From NCBI RefSeq assembly GCF_010093535.1, contig NW_022985226.1, positions 35,616 through 99,615 on the forward strand: a stretch of DNA of 64,000 nucleotides, given 5' to 3'. Both the position numbers and the translations under genes were made by a program. The number at the start of each line of letters is the position of its first letter. The first letter of the stretch is position 1. This document shows, piece after piece, positions 47,547 through 58,736 of the stretch. Under the pieces are notes generated by a model. The model ran no database searches. It saw nothing but the letters and a program-made list of their open reading frames with translations, and was not told the origin of the DNA. Source of the DNA: Lindgomyces ingoldianus (Eukaryota; Ascomycota; Dothideomycetes; Pleosporales; Lindgomycetaceae).

Positions 47547-47786
47547 TATAAGATATTATATAAGGAATAGGAAAGTTTAGAAGAAAATTAGTAATTAAAT
47601 ACTTAGCTTAGAAGTTTAAGCGCTTTAGGTATAAATTAAGCCTGTTCTAGGTTTAGTTAGTGTTAAGGCAGTTTATGCTTAAGTTTATGTCTGTGTTGTG
47701 TTGTGTTTGTGTTAGACGTGCACTAATAATACTCTAGTACGCGTCTAATACAGTTATGTCTAGGATCTAGGGAGGATACTGTAACA
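47547..47786 (-). repeat. family A copy 3 5' LTR, piece 2 (240 bp)
   Basis: Continues the LTR interrupted at 40915 and ends ATACTGTAACA next to the TACTT target duplication. Confidence 0.93.
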
Positions 47787-50700
47787 TACTTATAGCTTTT
47801 AGGTTAAGTTTTCCTATTAGTTCTTTAAATTAAAAAAATGTAAATATTACACCTTACATAATAAGAAATGTAACTCTGTATAAATATAGTTTAATACTGC
47901 TAAGGTATAGTTTACTAACGCGCGCGTAAGTTTTTTTATATTGTAATGAGAAATTCTTAGTCCTTTAGAGCTATCTTAAGCTATAAGCAGCAGCCTAAAA
48001 CATAAGAAGTAAAAAAAATAAAAAAAAGAGCCTTTAAAGCTATTTTAAAGTCTACTTAGAACCTAGCGTAAGTAGTGTAAGTTATAAAGAGTTAGAAGGC
48101 TAGACTTCCTATAGCTAGTGTTTAGGTAGCCTTATTCTACTAAAACACTAAGCTGCTTTGTTAGGTTTTAGCTTTAAAGGCTTTAGTGTTTAACTTTTAG
48201 GCAGATATTACAGCGCTTTTAGGCAGCTAAAGATAAGGCAGAGGGGGTTTAGAGAGAGTCTAAAAAAGAGGGAGGAGGGGAGAGAGAAGAGAAAGAAGAG
48301 CAGAGAAGAAGAAAGAGAAGAGTCTAGAGGTGTCTAACAGCTTGCTGTTAGATCTTCTAAGTAATATGTCTATAAAGTTATAATAATATTATATAAAAAT
48401 ATAATTTAACTTTTTACTTTTATACTTTATTATCTGCTAAGTAATCTATACCTTTTATACTAGCTTTAAAAGCCTTAATTTACTTTTATAAAGCTTTTAA
48501 AAGTTCTAGCTAATTTAGATGCTTATTATAAAAAGCTTTTAATTTATAAAGAGAACCTATAAAATTTAAAGCCTTATACTAGACTAAATTAGAGTTATGT
48601 TCTACTTATTTTACTTAGTACTTAAGTGTTTTTTAGTAAAGCTTACTAGTAAGTATTTTCTTTACTTTTTACTTTTTTACTTTATTAATAGTAATTCTAG
48701 GGAGTTTTAGAGGTTCTTAACTTAGAAGGAAATTTTAAAGGTCTTTATAAAGCACTTTTAGTGCAAAGACATCATGTATCTTTAACTTTAAAAGTAGCTT
48801 TAGGTAGTATAAGTTTCTAACTTATTTAAGTACTTTAAAAAGTCCTTTTTATTATTTAGATAGTTTTTAGCTAGGTCTTTAGACAGCTAGGTTCCTAGTG
48901 TCTAGGTAGACTATGTTGCTAACCTTCTAGTTAACTAGCTAGCAGTAGTAGTGAACTATAGTTTGCATCTAATCCTAGGCCTTTTTTATATAGGTCTTAG
49001 CTAACTCTTAGGCTGCATGTATACAGGTTGCTAATGCTAAGGCATTTTTATAATTTAGCTTGTCTATAGCTGTAATAGGTTCTATAGAATGTTTCTAGTC
49101 CTAGCTTTAACATAGTTTAGAGCTATATAAGACTTAATATAAAGACATTTTAATTATTATATAAAGTAAAGTTATCTATGCTTAATTAATTAAAGGTAGT
49201 AAGAAACTTTAGTTATTTTAGTAAAAAAATATAAAAAGCCTTAGTCTTTAATTAATATACTTATTTATAATCTCTGTTTAGCTATCTATTTTTTTATAAT
49301 AGGCAGTAAAGAGCTTAACTTTTATGCCTAAAATTTAATAGAAATTAGACTAGAAACTAGATATAAACTAAAGTCCTTAATTAAAAATAATAGTTTTAAG
49401 TGTGTAGCTAAAATAGTACACTTATTAAATAAATAAAGTAGCTATTTTTTAAGCATTAATTATTTTATAGCAGGGCATAGAAAGAGCTTGTTTTAATAAG
49501 TAATTAATTATAACTATAATCTAATTATATCTAAACTTGTCTTTAGAGAACTTCTTAAAGTTAATGCATAGGTGCTGCATTAGTTAAGCAGGAATTAGTA
49601 GGGGGTAAATAAAGCCTAGGGTTTAGGTCTGTTTTAGATAAGCCTTATAATAAGGGACGTAATTCTATATATATATTATTTGCAAGTAGCTTTTATACCC
49701 TTCTAGTAGTACTTTTAGGCTAGTAACTAATAGGTCTTAGTAGCACTTAAGTGTGCTAAGGATACTTAGTTATAGACTTTTTAAATAAGTTAGGTACATA
49801 GTAATAAGTCTACTAGCACACATAAGTAGTTAGCATAGAGAAGTAGTCTATTTCTAATATAATAATAGTAAAGTAAGAATTCTTACTTTTATGTAAAAAA
49901 AGCTTTTTTTTTTAAAGTAATATATTAATTAATTTTAAAAAATCTAGAGACATAACTTAGTCTAGTTCTTTTATAATGTTTAGTAAGGTTGCTTAAGTTA
50001 TTATTTAAGTAATATAGTACTAAGCTAGTTTAGAGTTAATTTAAGGGTAAAGTTAGTACAGCCCTAGTAGGACTCTTAACCTATTATTAGTTTAAGCTGC
50101 TTTTAGATTTTCTACGTCTTGTTTGCAACAGCTAAGAATATCTGCCCTAGTGTTGTTCTTACTAGAGGTGTACTTAATTTAGAAGTAATACTAAGCTAAC
50201 TTTTTAGCTTAACAGACCTAATAAGTATTTAGCACCTTTGTTATTATAAAGTATTTTAATAAATAATAATTAGTATATACTAAAGTGCTTATTGCTATAG
50301 ATGTAAGCTTAGCCCTTTATTATTTAAACATAGTAACAATTGTAAATAGCTTCTTGTTATGTATCTTCTAGTTTAGCTCTAAACTAGATAGAACCTTGCT
50401 ATAGAACACAACAGGGCACTAATTTCTATTAGCATGTTCTTAAGATAGGACTCCTACTACTACCTTATTAGAAGCGTTAGTTTTAATTTTAGTTTGTAAC
50501 ATAAAGTTAAAATAGTAAAAAGTAGGTATTTTTAGTAGCTTAGACTTTAGCTTTTTAAAAGCTATATTACACTCTAAAGTTTATATAAAAAGGGTAGTAG
50601 AACTTTAAAGCGTAATAATTAGTTTTACTATATAAAAGAATTTTAAAACAAATTACTAATAGAATCTAGTAAAGCCTAGGAAAGATTTTACACCTATTAT

Positions 50701-51222
50701 AGTAGTAGGCGCCTGCTAGTTGTGTAGCACCTTTACTTTCTCTAGGTTAACTTTTAGTCCTTTATTTAAAAGTATATAGCTAAGATACTTTATTTAAGTA
50801 ACATAAAATTTACTTTTTTTAATTTTTACTTATAATTTTACTTACTAGAGCCTCTCTAAAACCTTTTTAACATAAAGGATATAAGTTGCTTTGTTTTTAA
50901 AGTAAATAAGAATGTTATTTAAGTAGGTAATATAGAACTTATTTAGGGAGTTAATTAATACATTATTTATATAGCGCTAGTAAGTTGCTAGGCTATTACA
51001 TAATCTAAAAGGCAGAACTTTACATTTATAAGTTTTATATTATGTTTAAAAGGTGGTACACTTTTTAGAGCTTAGATCTATTCTAATTTTATTAAAGACT
51101 GTGTAAATATTAAACTTAGTAAAGATTACTACTTTAGTAGGTCTTAATAAAAGTTTATCTATGCGCAGTATTAAATACACATCTTTATAAGTAAGAGCGT
51201 TAAGTTTGCGGTAATTAATATA

Positions 51223-53062
51223 ACATGGTCTACAAGCGAATGTTCAACACAAGCGAGTGTTCCGCCCCACCACCAAAACGCAGCTAACCTACTACTAACT
51301 GCGATGCATTAACAACTATACAATTAATTATCTTTAAAAGAGGCTAGAATTAACCTAGCTATTTAAGCTTTTAATAGAGACATGTCTTTAACTAAGAGGC
51401 GCGCTGCAGCACTTTACAATGTTAATTAAATAGCTCTCTGCTAACAACGCGCAGGGATAACTATGCAACGCAACTGTACAGCTAATAATAAGAAGCTTAC
51501 AAAGCTAAAAGAGGAGGTAATTATTAAGTATATACTTAATCTAGATTCCTAAGGATTTGCGCCTACTCTAGGTGCTGTACAAGAGATGGCTAACAAGCTT
51601 CTTACTAAGCGCGGCGCTCTACTAGCAGGTATTAACTAGCTATCTAACTTTGTTGCGTGTACGCTAGCAGTTAAAACCTACCTTAGCTAACTATATAATT
51701 ACTAATAAGTAAAATGCAAAGATCTAGTAATTATAAGCAAGTAGTTTAAGCTTATAGAGGCTACATAATTAAAGTATAGCATTATAAATTAGGACACATA
51801 TAATTTTAATAAGACAGGCTTTTAGATAGGGGTTATATTAAGCTAAATAGTTGTTATAGGCACAGATAGACATAATTAGCTAAAGGCTATACAGCTAGGT
51901 GACTGTAAATAGGTGACAGTTATTGCAGGCATTAACGCAGATAGGTGGGCAATACCTCTGTACGCAATCTTTAAAGGCAAGCATTACCTATCTGCCTAGT
52001 ATAAGGATAAGGATATACTAAAGGACTAGGCTATTAGTGTTAGCAATAACAGCTAGATAACTAATAAACATAAAATTACATAGCTAGAGCACTTTAATCT
52101 GCACATAAAAGATTGCTTAGTAGGCTTATAGTAGCTGCTTATTTTTAATAGCTATAAGAGCTATTACTCTATTAAATTCCTAAAGCTCTGCAAGCAGAGG
52201 CGTATTATAGCGCTCTGTATGCCAGCACACGCGTCACATATTCTACAGCTGCTTAACGTTGGCTACTTTTTGCTGTTAAAGCGCGCGTACAGTACTAAGA
52301 TTAGCTAGTTAATTTGCTACTATATTAACTATATTAACAAGCTAACTTTTCTACTAGCCTTTAAGGCAGCATTTAGTTGCTTAATTACAACAGATAATAT
52401 CTGTGTAGGCTTTAGAGCTATAGGACTAGTCCTATTTAACCTAGAGCTAGTGCTCTTAAAGCTTAATATACAGCTACCTAATTAGCTAGCTACTCTACTA
52501 CTAAATACTACCTAGGAGGCTTAAACACCTAGTAATCTTTATAAAGTTAAGGCTTAGTTAACTCTACTATATAATTAAATTTAAAGGTATTAGAATTTTT
52601 TTTTTTTTACTATACTTAATTTAGTAAAGTAGCTAAGCAAGGGTGCTACTAAGATAGCTTATGTTACTATTCTACAGCATAATTAAGCAGCTGCCCTAAA
52701 GAGGGCCTGTAAGGCAGCTACAAAGCGTAAGTAGTGTAAAAAAAAGTAAATTTAGAAAGAAAAAACTCTAACAAGTTATTAGGGCTCTAAGTTAAGTACT
52801 TAGAAGCTTGCTAGTATAGCAGAAGGTAGCAAAATGCCTTAGAAAGAGTTAACTGCTAAAAGCAGCGCAGCGCGCGCACAGCGCTACAAGCGCTGCAATA
52901 AGCCTAGGCATAACTCTTATACATGCAAGGATATTAAATAATCCTATAGTAGTTTATTTTATATAGTATATTTTTATGTTGTTAAATTAATAGTCTTTAA
53001 AGTTAAATTTAGTAGTAGGGCGGAACACTCGCTTGTGTTGAACATTCGCTTGTGGACTATGT
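51223..53062 (+). mobile_element. Fot/pogo DNA transposon (1840 bp), TSD TA
   Basis: Terminal inverted repeats of about 45 bp begin ACATRGTCYACAAGCGAATG and continue GTTCAACACAAGCGAGTGTT to CCGCCC. They lie at 51223-51268 and 53018-53062, flanked by TA (51221-51222 and 53063-53064). It is inserted in the reverse transcriptase of chromovirus B. The TIRs are unmutated while the interior carries RIP-type stops. Confidence 0.95.
51382..52941 (+). pseudogene. Fot/pogo transposase pseudogene (519 codons)
   Basis: From ATG 51382 to TAA 52939-52941 the frame is never shifted, but it has about 30 internal TAG/TAA codons at Gln/Trp-type positions. Order: an N-terminal psq-like helix-turn-helix; a Tc5/CENP-B region (LKEEVIIKYILNLDS, GFAPTLGAVQEMANKLL); a DDE_1 core with YNFNKTGF (catalytic Asp to Asn, about 51800), WVTVIAGINADRWAIP-like sequence (about 51915), and LLIFNSYKSY in place of the Asp-Gly-His block; CMPAHASHILQLLNVGYF (about 52218); and a C-terminal zinc-knuckle-like RCNKPRHNSYTC just before the stop. 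The length matches active fungal relatives. Confidence 0.9.
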
Positions 53063-53657
53063 TAGATATATAAGTTGCTATTTAGTTTCTGTACATAAAG
53101 AATAAGAGATGTAAAAGGGCTTTAACTCTACTTAATAAAACTATATTTTAGATTATTTATAACATATTTCTTTATTACCTCTAGCTCCTTAAGGTTCTGT
53201 TTGTACAATAGACTGTAACTGTTAGGGAGAGGCTCTGTAAGGACAATCTTATAGTTGTATAGACAATGTACTAGTAGCTAGTAAGCTGCGGTGTAGCTAA
53301 ATACATCTTAGTACTAATAGTATTTAGAGGGTAATTAGAGGTTTACTAATGCTTTAGTTTTATGTTTAGTGTTTAACTATAAGGCTTACTTGTCTTTAAT
53401 TAACTGCTTAATTTTATAGATAAAAGTTAAAAAAAACTTTTTTTTATGTTAAAATAAAAGGCATTTACTAAAATTAAAGTAATAGTAGCTAAATAGACCT
53501 TCTTTAAAACTATTCTAGACTTTTTAATAAATAAGTAAAAAAATAATTTAAGTGTCTTTAAACTATAGATAATAGAAGATCTGTATAATTTTAGTAGCCT
53601 TAGTAAACCCTTAATGCAGTTAATTATTAGGCTGCATAACTGCTAAATGTAGTCCTT

Positions 53658-53938
53658 TGTCTGTACGCAGCAGCAGCGTCACGATCTGGATACGAGCGAT
53701 CGCGCACGAGCAGGACCACGTATCTATGTCACATGATGCTCGTGCGCGAACCTCCGTGCGCGAACATCTAGATATCCCCCTTTTCCTCTGTACAGAGGAA
53801 AGACAAAGAGCAATAGAACTAGAAACATGTTGCCCTCACCTTACCTACCTTGTACGCTGTGCACACTGTACACCACTCTTACTCTTGCTACTTAAGTGCT
53901 CATACTATAAGCAGCTAGCTGTCGGAGCCCATTCAACA
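53658..53938 (-). repeat. solo LTR family C, nearly unmutated (281 bp)
   Basis: TGTCTGTACGCAG to CATTCAACA on the + strand; flanking CCTT on both sides (53654-53657 and 53939-53942) is a likely 4-bp target duplication. It is the inverse of the RIP-mutated copy at 9999-10278. It stands out as a G+C-normal patch inside heavily mutated chromovirus B, so it arrived after that host was mutated. The 103-codon open frame across it is incidental. Confidence 0.82.
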
Positions 53939-56058
53939 CCTTTTTCTATAGTGTGTTATGTTGTCTAATATCTAACTCTACTTTTTTATCCTGCGCAGGC
54001 TAGTTTAATTGCATAAGCAAGGGTAGTAAAGGTTTATAGGTAGTAGGATACTTGTTAGGCTATATAATCTAATTCTTCTCTGTATTTAGTTAAAGTTTAA
54101 AATAATGTTACTATTTAATGCTAATAATACAATCCTGTAAGCTAAGGTTTATAATTATAAAAGAGTAGTTTTAGATGCTTCTATAACTAATTTGCATATG
54201 CAGGTAGATATACTAGTAGATAGAGACTTAGATCTAATCTTAAACGCCTTTAACTATAATTTTAAATAGTAAGTGTTAGATAGAAATATAAAGGCATTAA
54301 GATAATAACATAGTAGTTATTAAGTTAATAAATAAGAAACTATAGGCGCTAGTATTAACTAAAAGATTTAAATAGACTCTAAGGCTTTTTAAATATAAAA
54401 TAGTAAATACTTAGAAGTGTTTTCCTTTAAATAAGTGTAATAAATTAATATTTAATAAATTATACTTGCTTAAGCTTAGAATAAAAGGTTTTTTTAGGCG
54501 TTGCTGTTTTCTATCTAGAAGGCATCTAGATTAAAATTATTTATGTCTATAAACTCTTTTTTAGAATCTTACTACTTTACCTTTATTTTTTATACTCTAG
54601 AGATAGGGTAGTTGCTAGTAAAATATTTTAGTTTTTTATAATTATAATAGTTGCTAGGAGTTGTCTGTCTTTCTAGGGCAGGTGTTTGGCTAGATTGTCT
54701 GTAGGTAACTAAGGTAGACTAGGGTACTAACAAAGGTGCAGGTTAGGGTGCACTAGAATAGTATACTGCCTTAGATGTATTACTAGAAACCTTCTAAGAC
54801 TAATCTATACTAGGTCTAACAGTAGAATATTAGGTAAGATTAATAGTTTACTTTAAATTAGTAGAAGTATTCCTTCTTTCTATATTATAGGCTGTTAGGT
54901 AGGCTACTATAGTCTTAAAGAAGCTCTTCTAAGTGTGCTTAAAACCTAAGTTTAGTACTCTTAGGCTAAGTAGTATCTTTTTTTATAAGTAGAAAAACTA
55001 TTCTAACTTTAATATAAACTCTTTAACAGCAGCACTAATAAAGTAAGCTTTAAAAGTAAAAAACACTTCTTCTTTACTTATCTTTAAAGTTTAAAACGCT
55101 TGTTATACCTCTATCTTTTTATTACTAGTAATAAAGTAAGTTTATAAAAGCTTAATTATTTTTTTTATGTTCTTAAACTAAAAGTTATCTAATTTAGCTA
55201 GGTATCTAGGCTCTAGGTATTTCTTTGTGATACTAGCAGTGTGTCTCTATACTAACGCTATGTGTGCGTGCTTACTCTAATAGTAATCTAAATTAATGTT
55301 AAGTCTGTCTATAATAAAGGCTTACTATTATTTAAACATAGGTTCTTTGCTATCTGTAAGGTTCTTAATCTTTAGCGTGCGTTTAGTAAAGTAGCTTTAA
55401 GAGAGCTTAGGGGTGCTTAAAAAGTCTCTTGCTATTAGAGTAGCAGAGGTAATTTAAGGCATTATTATAAGTAATTTAGTAGTTAGTACAGGTTTATTAG
55501 GACTAACAGTTTTTAATTTAGTTAGCTATTTAATTTATGCCTTTAATTAAGCAACTTAGTTCTTAAGAGCTATGTTACTATAGTTTAACTCTAAATCTAG
55601 TAAGTCTTTAGCTTTAGGTTCTATAAAAGAGGGATTAGCTGTTAAAGTAGGTAGTTGTTTAGTTCTAGAGGCAGGCATCTTGCCTTAGCTGCAGCTAGAA
55701 TAGGTTGTAGTCTTTACAATAGAATCTAATAGTAGTTAAGAGTTAGGTATTAGTAGTTATCCCTAATCTTAATAAGTTATTAGTAGTCTTTAGGTTTTTA
55801 CCTTAGCGTACTTTTTATAACTTTTTTAAAGGCAATCTTAATTGCAGAGGATAGAAAGTTCTAAACCTAAAGGCTTTAGTTAATAGAAGGTTTCTAGGAT
55901 TCTATCTATACTAACTAAATAATATAATGTAATAGTGTGTAAGAAATTGCAACTTAAACTAAATTAGACGCTTCTTAGAGTTAGACGTAGTTAAATAAAT
56001 AATTAATACAATATTATTAATAAGGCTGTTACTAGTAAAAGCAAGTTTTCTAATATAA

Positions 56059-56111
56059 TGTAACAGCACAGGCAAGACAATAGGTCTAAATGCGGTGGGA
56101 ATCTACTTAGT
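56059..56111 (-). repeat. chromovirus B 5' LTR remnant
   Basis: TGTAACAGCACAGGCAAGAC matches the + strand start of the LTRs at 33646 and 57530. It is cut off by the pogo relic that begins about 56113. Confidence 0.8.
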
Positions 56112-56112
56112 G

Positions 56113-56458
56113 TTAGCGTAATAAGAAATTACTAAGCTTTAAGCAGCTAATAAGGCAGCTACATTTAGAAAGGCCTACGCTTAACAGCTTAAAATAAGTT
56201 TAGAGCGTGCAGTGATAGGAAAAAGGCAAAGAAGCAGGTGTAAGCTAAAGTAGATAAGCAATCCTAAAGGCGCTGCAGACAGTGCAATTAGACTAGGCAT
56301 AACGCGTAAACGTGTAAGCAAGAAGTAGAAGTAGTATCTAAATAATATTCTAGGCTGTACTGTACTCTATAGTGCTAGAGTAGGTTGTTATAGGCTATAA
56401 TAAAGTTTGTTGTGGTGTGGTCTTAGCAAAAGTAAGCAACTCAGGTGTGCAAGCAACT
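56113..56458 (+). mobile_element. pogo-family relic: transposase C-terminus and terminal repeat
   Basis: Collinear with 32430-32781, including the zinc-knuckle-like RRCRQCN...RHNA region and the end GGTCTTAGCAAAAGTAAGC...GCAAGCAACT. It is followed directly by the 30-bp minisatellite. Confidence 0.75.
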
Positions 56459-56795
56459 GCCAATCCTCGACACACCGATGCGGCTGATGCCAATCCCCGA
56501 CACACCGATGTGGCTAGAGAGGTGGAACAGACGCAACTAACTATAATTTAAACATGTTTTACCCAACGTATGCTAAAGCAAACTGCATGCAAATTAGCAT
56601 AAAGGTGCACTTACATTAGCTATACATTTTTTTTTAAAAAAGAATATAAGAAACACATAAGGTGACAGAGAAACAGCGTTACTAGAGTTTATCCAAAGAA
56701 ATTCTAACTAACTAGGGCGTCTAAAAGAGGAGATTCTGCCTAACTTTTCGTTCTGCAAACCTGAATATAATAAGCAGAGCAAGCTCTGCTAATAA
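56459..56795 (+). repeat. left arm of a ~340-bp inverted repeat (includes minisatellite)
   Basis: Two minisatellite units, then GAGAGGTGGAACAGAC... through GCATGCAAATTAGCATAAAG, CATAAGGTGACAGAGAAACA and GATTCTGC to AGCAGAGCAAGCTCTGCTAA. The reverse complement is at 63563-63912 with about 90% visible identity. Confidence 0.9.
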
Positions 56796-57340
56796 AAGCA
56801 TTTCTTTATTTTTTTTTATTTTAATAAACCTTAATTTTTACTTAACTTTTTTTTTTACTAGCTTTTTCTTCTTCTTAACTTTAGTCGACTTAGTAAAAGG
56901 TTTATATAAAAAGATTTTATCTTAAGCTACTATACTTGCCTTATATACTAGGTATAAAGTTATGCTTTAGTTACTTTTCTTAAAGTATCTACTTTCTAGT
57001 AAGTTTTTAATTATATAATAATCTTTAGCACTTTTTAAAAAATGTGTAACATAATTTTTACTAACATTTATAATAAAATATAGTTTAAAATAGCTTTTAG
57101 TAATTAAGAAATTAAATTATATAAGCTTTTTAAAAAGGCTATTCTTAATAAACTTAGTATAGCTTATAAGAGGCGCGTTTTAAAGCTATATCTAGGTCTA
57201 ATCTACTATGTATTAGATATTAGCTAATATATAAGAGAGTATTATATATAGCTATTTAAGACAATTAATTTACTTACACTTATTAATTACTTTATATTAT
57301 ATAAACTAAAGAATTATAAGAATAGAAAGCTTAGCTAATA

Positions 57341-58734
57341 ACGTACTTCATAGGCGAGTTGCTCACACACCTGAGTCGCTCACTTTTGCTAAGACCCCAC
57401 TAAACCACCCTTCCTACACTAATGCATTCCCCACAACACTACTTAGACGCGCTAAAAGAACGTTAGATACAGCTTACGCTCTAAGCTTTTAAATAAGACA
57501 TAAAACTCTTAAAGAAATGTGCTGTAGCTTGTAACAGCGCAGGCAAGACAATGGGTCTGAATGCGGTATGAATCCACTTAGAGGCATATGGGAGTGCGTG
57601 GGGACTTAGAGACCTGGGAATACCAATGACACCTATAGGCCTTGTACGTAGGATATCAGAAAACTACTGAGCTAGCTACAGGGGCAAGGTGCGACTAAAT
57701 ACATGAGGGAATAGGGGTAACAGCAGGGGTCGGGGCCAGGTCGAGGTCGGGGCCGATACGAGGGCCCTCCGGAGGTTCCGGGCGACTCGAGATGGAACGA
57801 TTCATGAGGATCGTTACATAGCTATGTGCAGAGTTCTATAAAAGACAACAAATAACTACAGCGCTAGACAACTTTTATAAGCTAATTCTACAGCTAAATT
57901 ATAGAGGCTAGGCAATAAAAAGAAGCAGGTGATTGTTAAGACTATACTTAAGCTATATGCGCGAGGAATTTCCCCTTAGATAGCATTTATAGCTAATATA
58001 GCTAATTCTTTGCGCGCTAAGCGTAATCTAGGCTATGTTTGCATAAACTAGCCTAGTACGTTTATAAAGCGTTATTTAGAGCTTAAAGTAAAGTTTTAAG
58101 CGTAAGTATAGTTAAGAGATATCTAGCTAATTATAAACCCTATCTTGCTAAAGTTGTACGTGTTATTATCCTAGATGCTATACTTAGCTTTAATATTCTC
58201 CACAAGGCTAAACCTGCCCTAAATTACCCTAGGACTCTTGTAGAGGGCTCTCTTATAGTTGTACTTATGCTTAAACGTTACTTTAAGCTCTAAATAACGC
58301 TTCACAAATATACTAGGCTAGTTTATGCAAACATAGCCTAGATTACGCTTAGCGCGCAAAGAATTAGCTATATTAGCTATAAATGCTATCTAAGGGGAAA
58401 TTCCTTGCGCATATAGCTTAAGTATAGTCTTAACAATTACCTGCTTCTTTTTATTGCCTAGCCTTTATAATTTAGCTGTAGAATTAGCTTATAAAGGTTG
58501 TCTAGTGCTATAGTTATTTATTGTCTTTTATAAGACTTTGCACATAGCTACAGCACATTTTTTTAAGAGTTTTATGTCTTATTTAAAAGCTTAGAGCGTA
58601 AGCTGTATCTAACATTCTTTTAGCACGTCTAAGTAGTGTTGTGGGGAATGCATTAGTGTAGGAAGAGTAATTTAGTAGGGTCTTAGCAAAAGTAAGCAAC
58701 TTAGGTGTGTAAGCAACTCGCCTATGAAGTACGT
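57341..58734. mobile_element. foldback pogo derivative, copy 2 (opposite orientation), split by a solo LTR
   Basis: Same palindromic structure as 35362-36461. TSD TA at 57339-57340 and 58735-58736. Without the 294-bp LTR insertion it is 1100 bp, exactly the size of copy 1. The loop is inverted relative to copy 1, which means insertion in the other orientation. Confidence 0.92.
57530..57818 (-). repeat. solo LTR of chromovirus B with TSD (289 bp)
   Basis: TGTAACAGCGCAGGC to GATCGTTACA on the + strand; target duplication TAGCT at 57525-57529 and 57819-57823, confirmed by the uninterrupted foldback copy. The right half is G+C-rich and unmutated. Confidence 0.93.
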
Positions 58735-58736
58735 TA

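Larger units (their letters stand above)
34392..47786 (-). mobile_element. Ty3/Gypsy chromovirus family A, copy 3, minus strand, with nested insertions
   Basis: LTRs at 34392-34709 (318 bp) and, split, 40838-40915 plus 47547-47786 (78 + 240 = 318 bp). A perfect target duplication TACTT lies at 34387-34391 and 47787-47791. The internal region is the inverse of 26689-32352. It carries a foldback element (35362-36461) in the integrase-chromodomain region and copia B (40916-47541) inside its 5' LTR. Its reading frames are RIP-broken. Confidence 0.95.
33646..56111 (-). mobile_element. Ty3/Gypsy chromovirus B, minus strand, expanded by nested insertions
   Basis: Reading right to left: truncated 5' LTR (56059-56111), gag region (about 53943-56058 and 53065-53652), reverse transcriptase (about 50450-51220), RNase H and integrase, chromodomain (about 48460-48720), 3' region (47792-48400 and 33921-34386), a purine tract (reverse complement of CTACTCCCCCCCTCTATAG) at 33921-33939, and the 3' LTR (33646-33920). 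The RT active site reads YLNNILIY. Insertions inside it are 34392-47786, 51223-53062 and 53658-53938. The host sequence rejoins cleanly across 34386/47792 when compared with the fragment at 8647-9998. RIP destroyed its frames. Confidence 0.85.

Noticed and set aside
53657..53968. 103-codon open frame
   Set aside because: Covers a solo LTR; open only because that patch escaped RIP.
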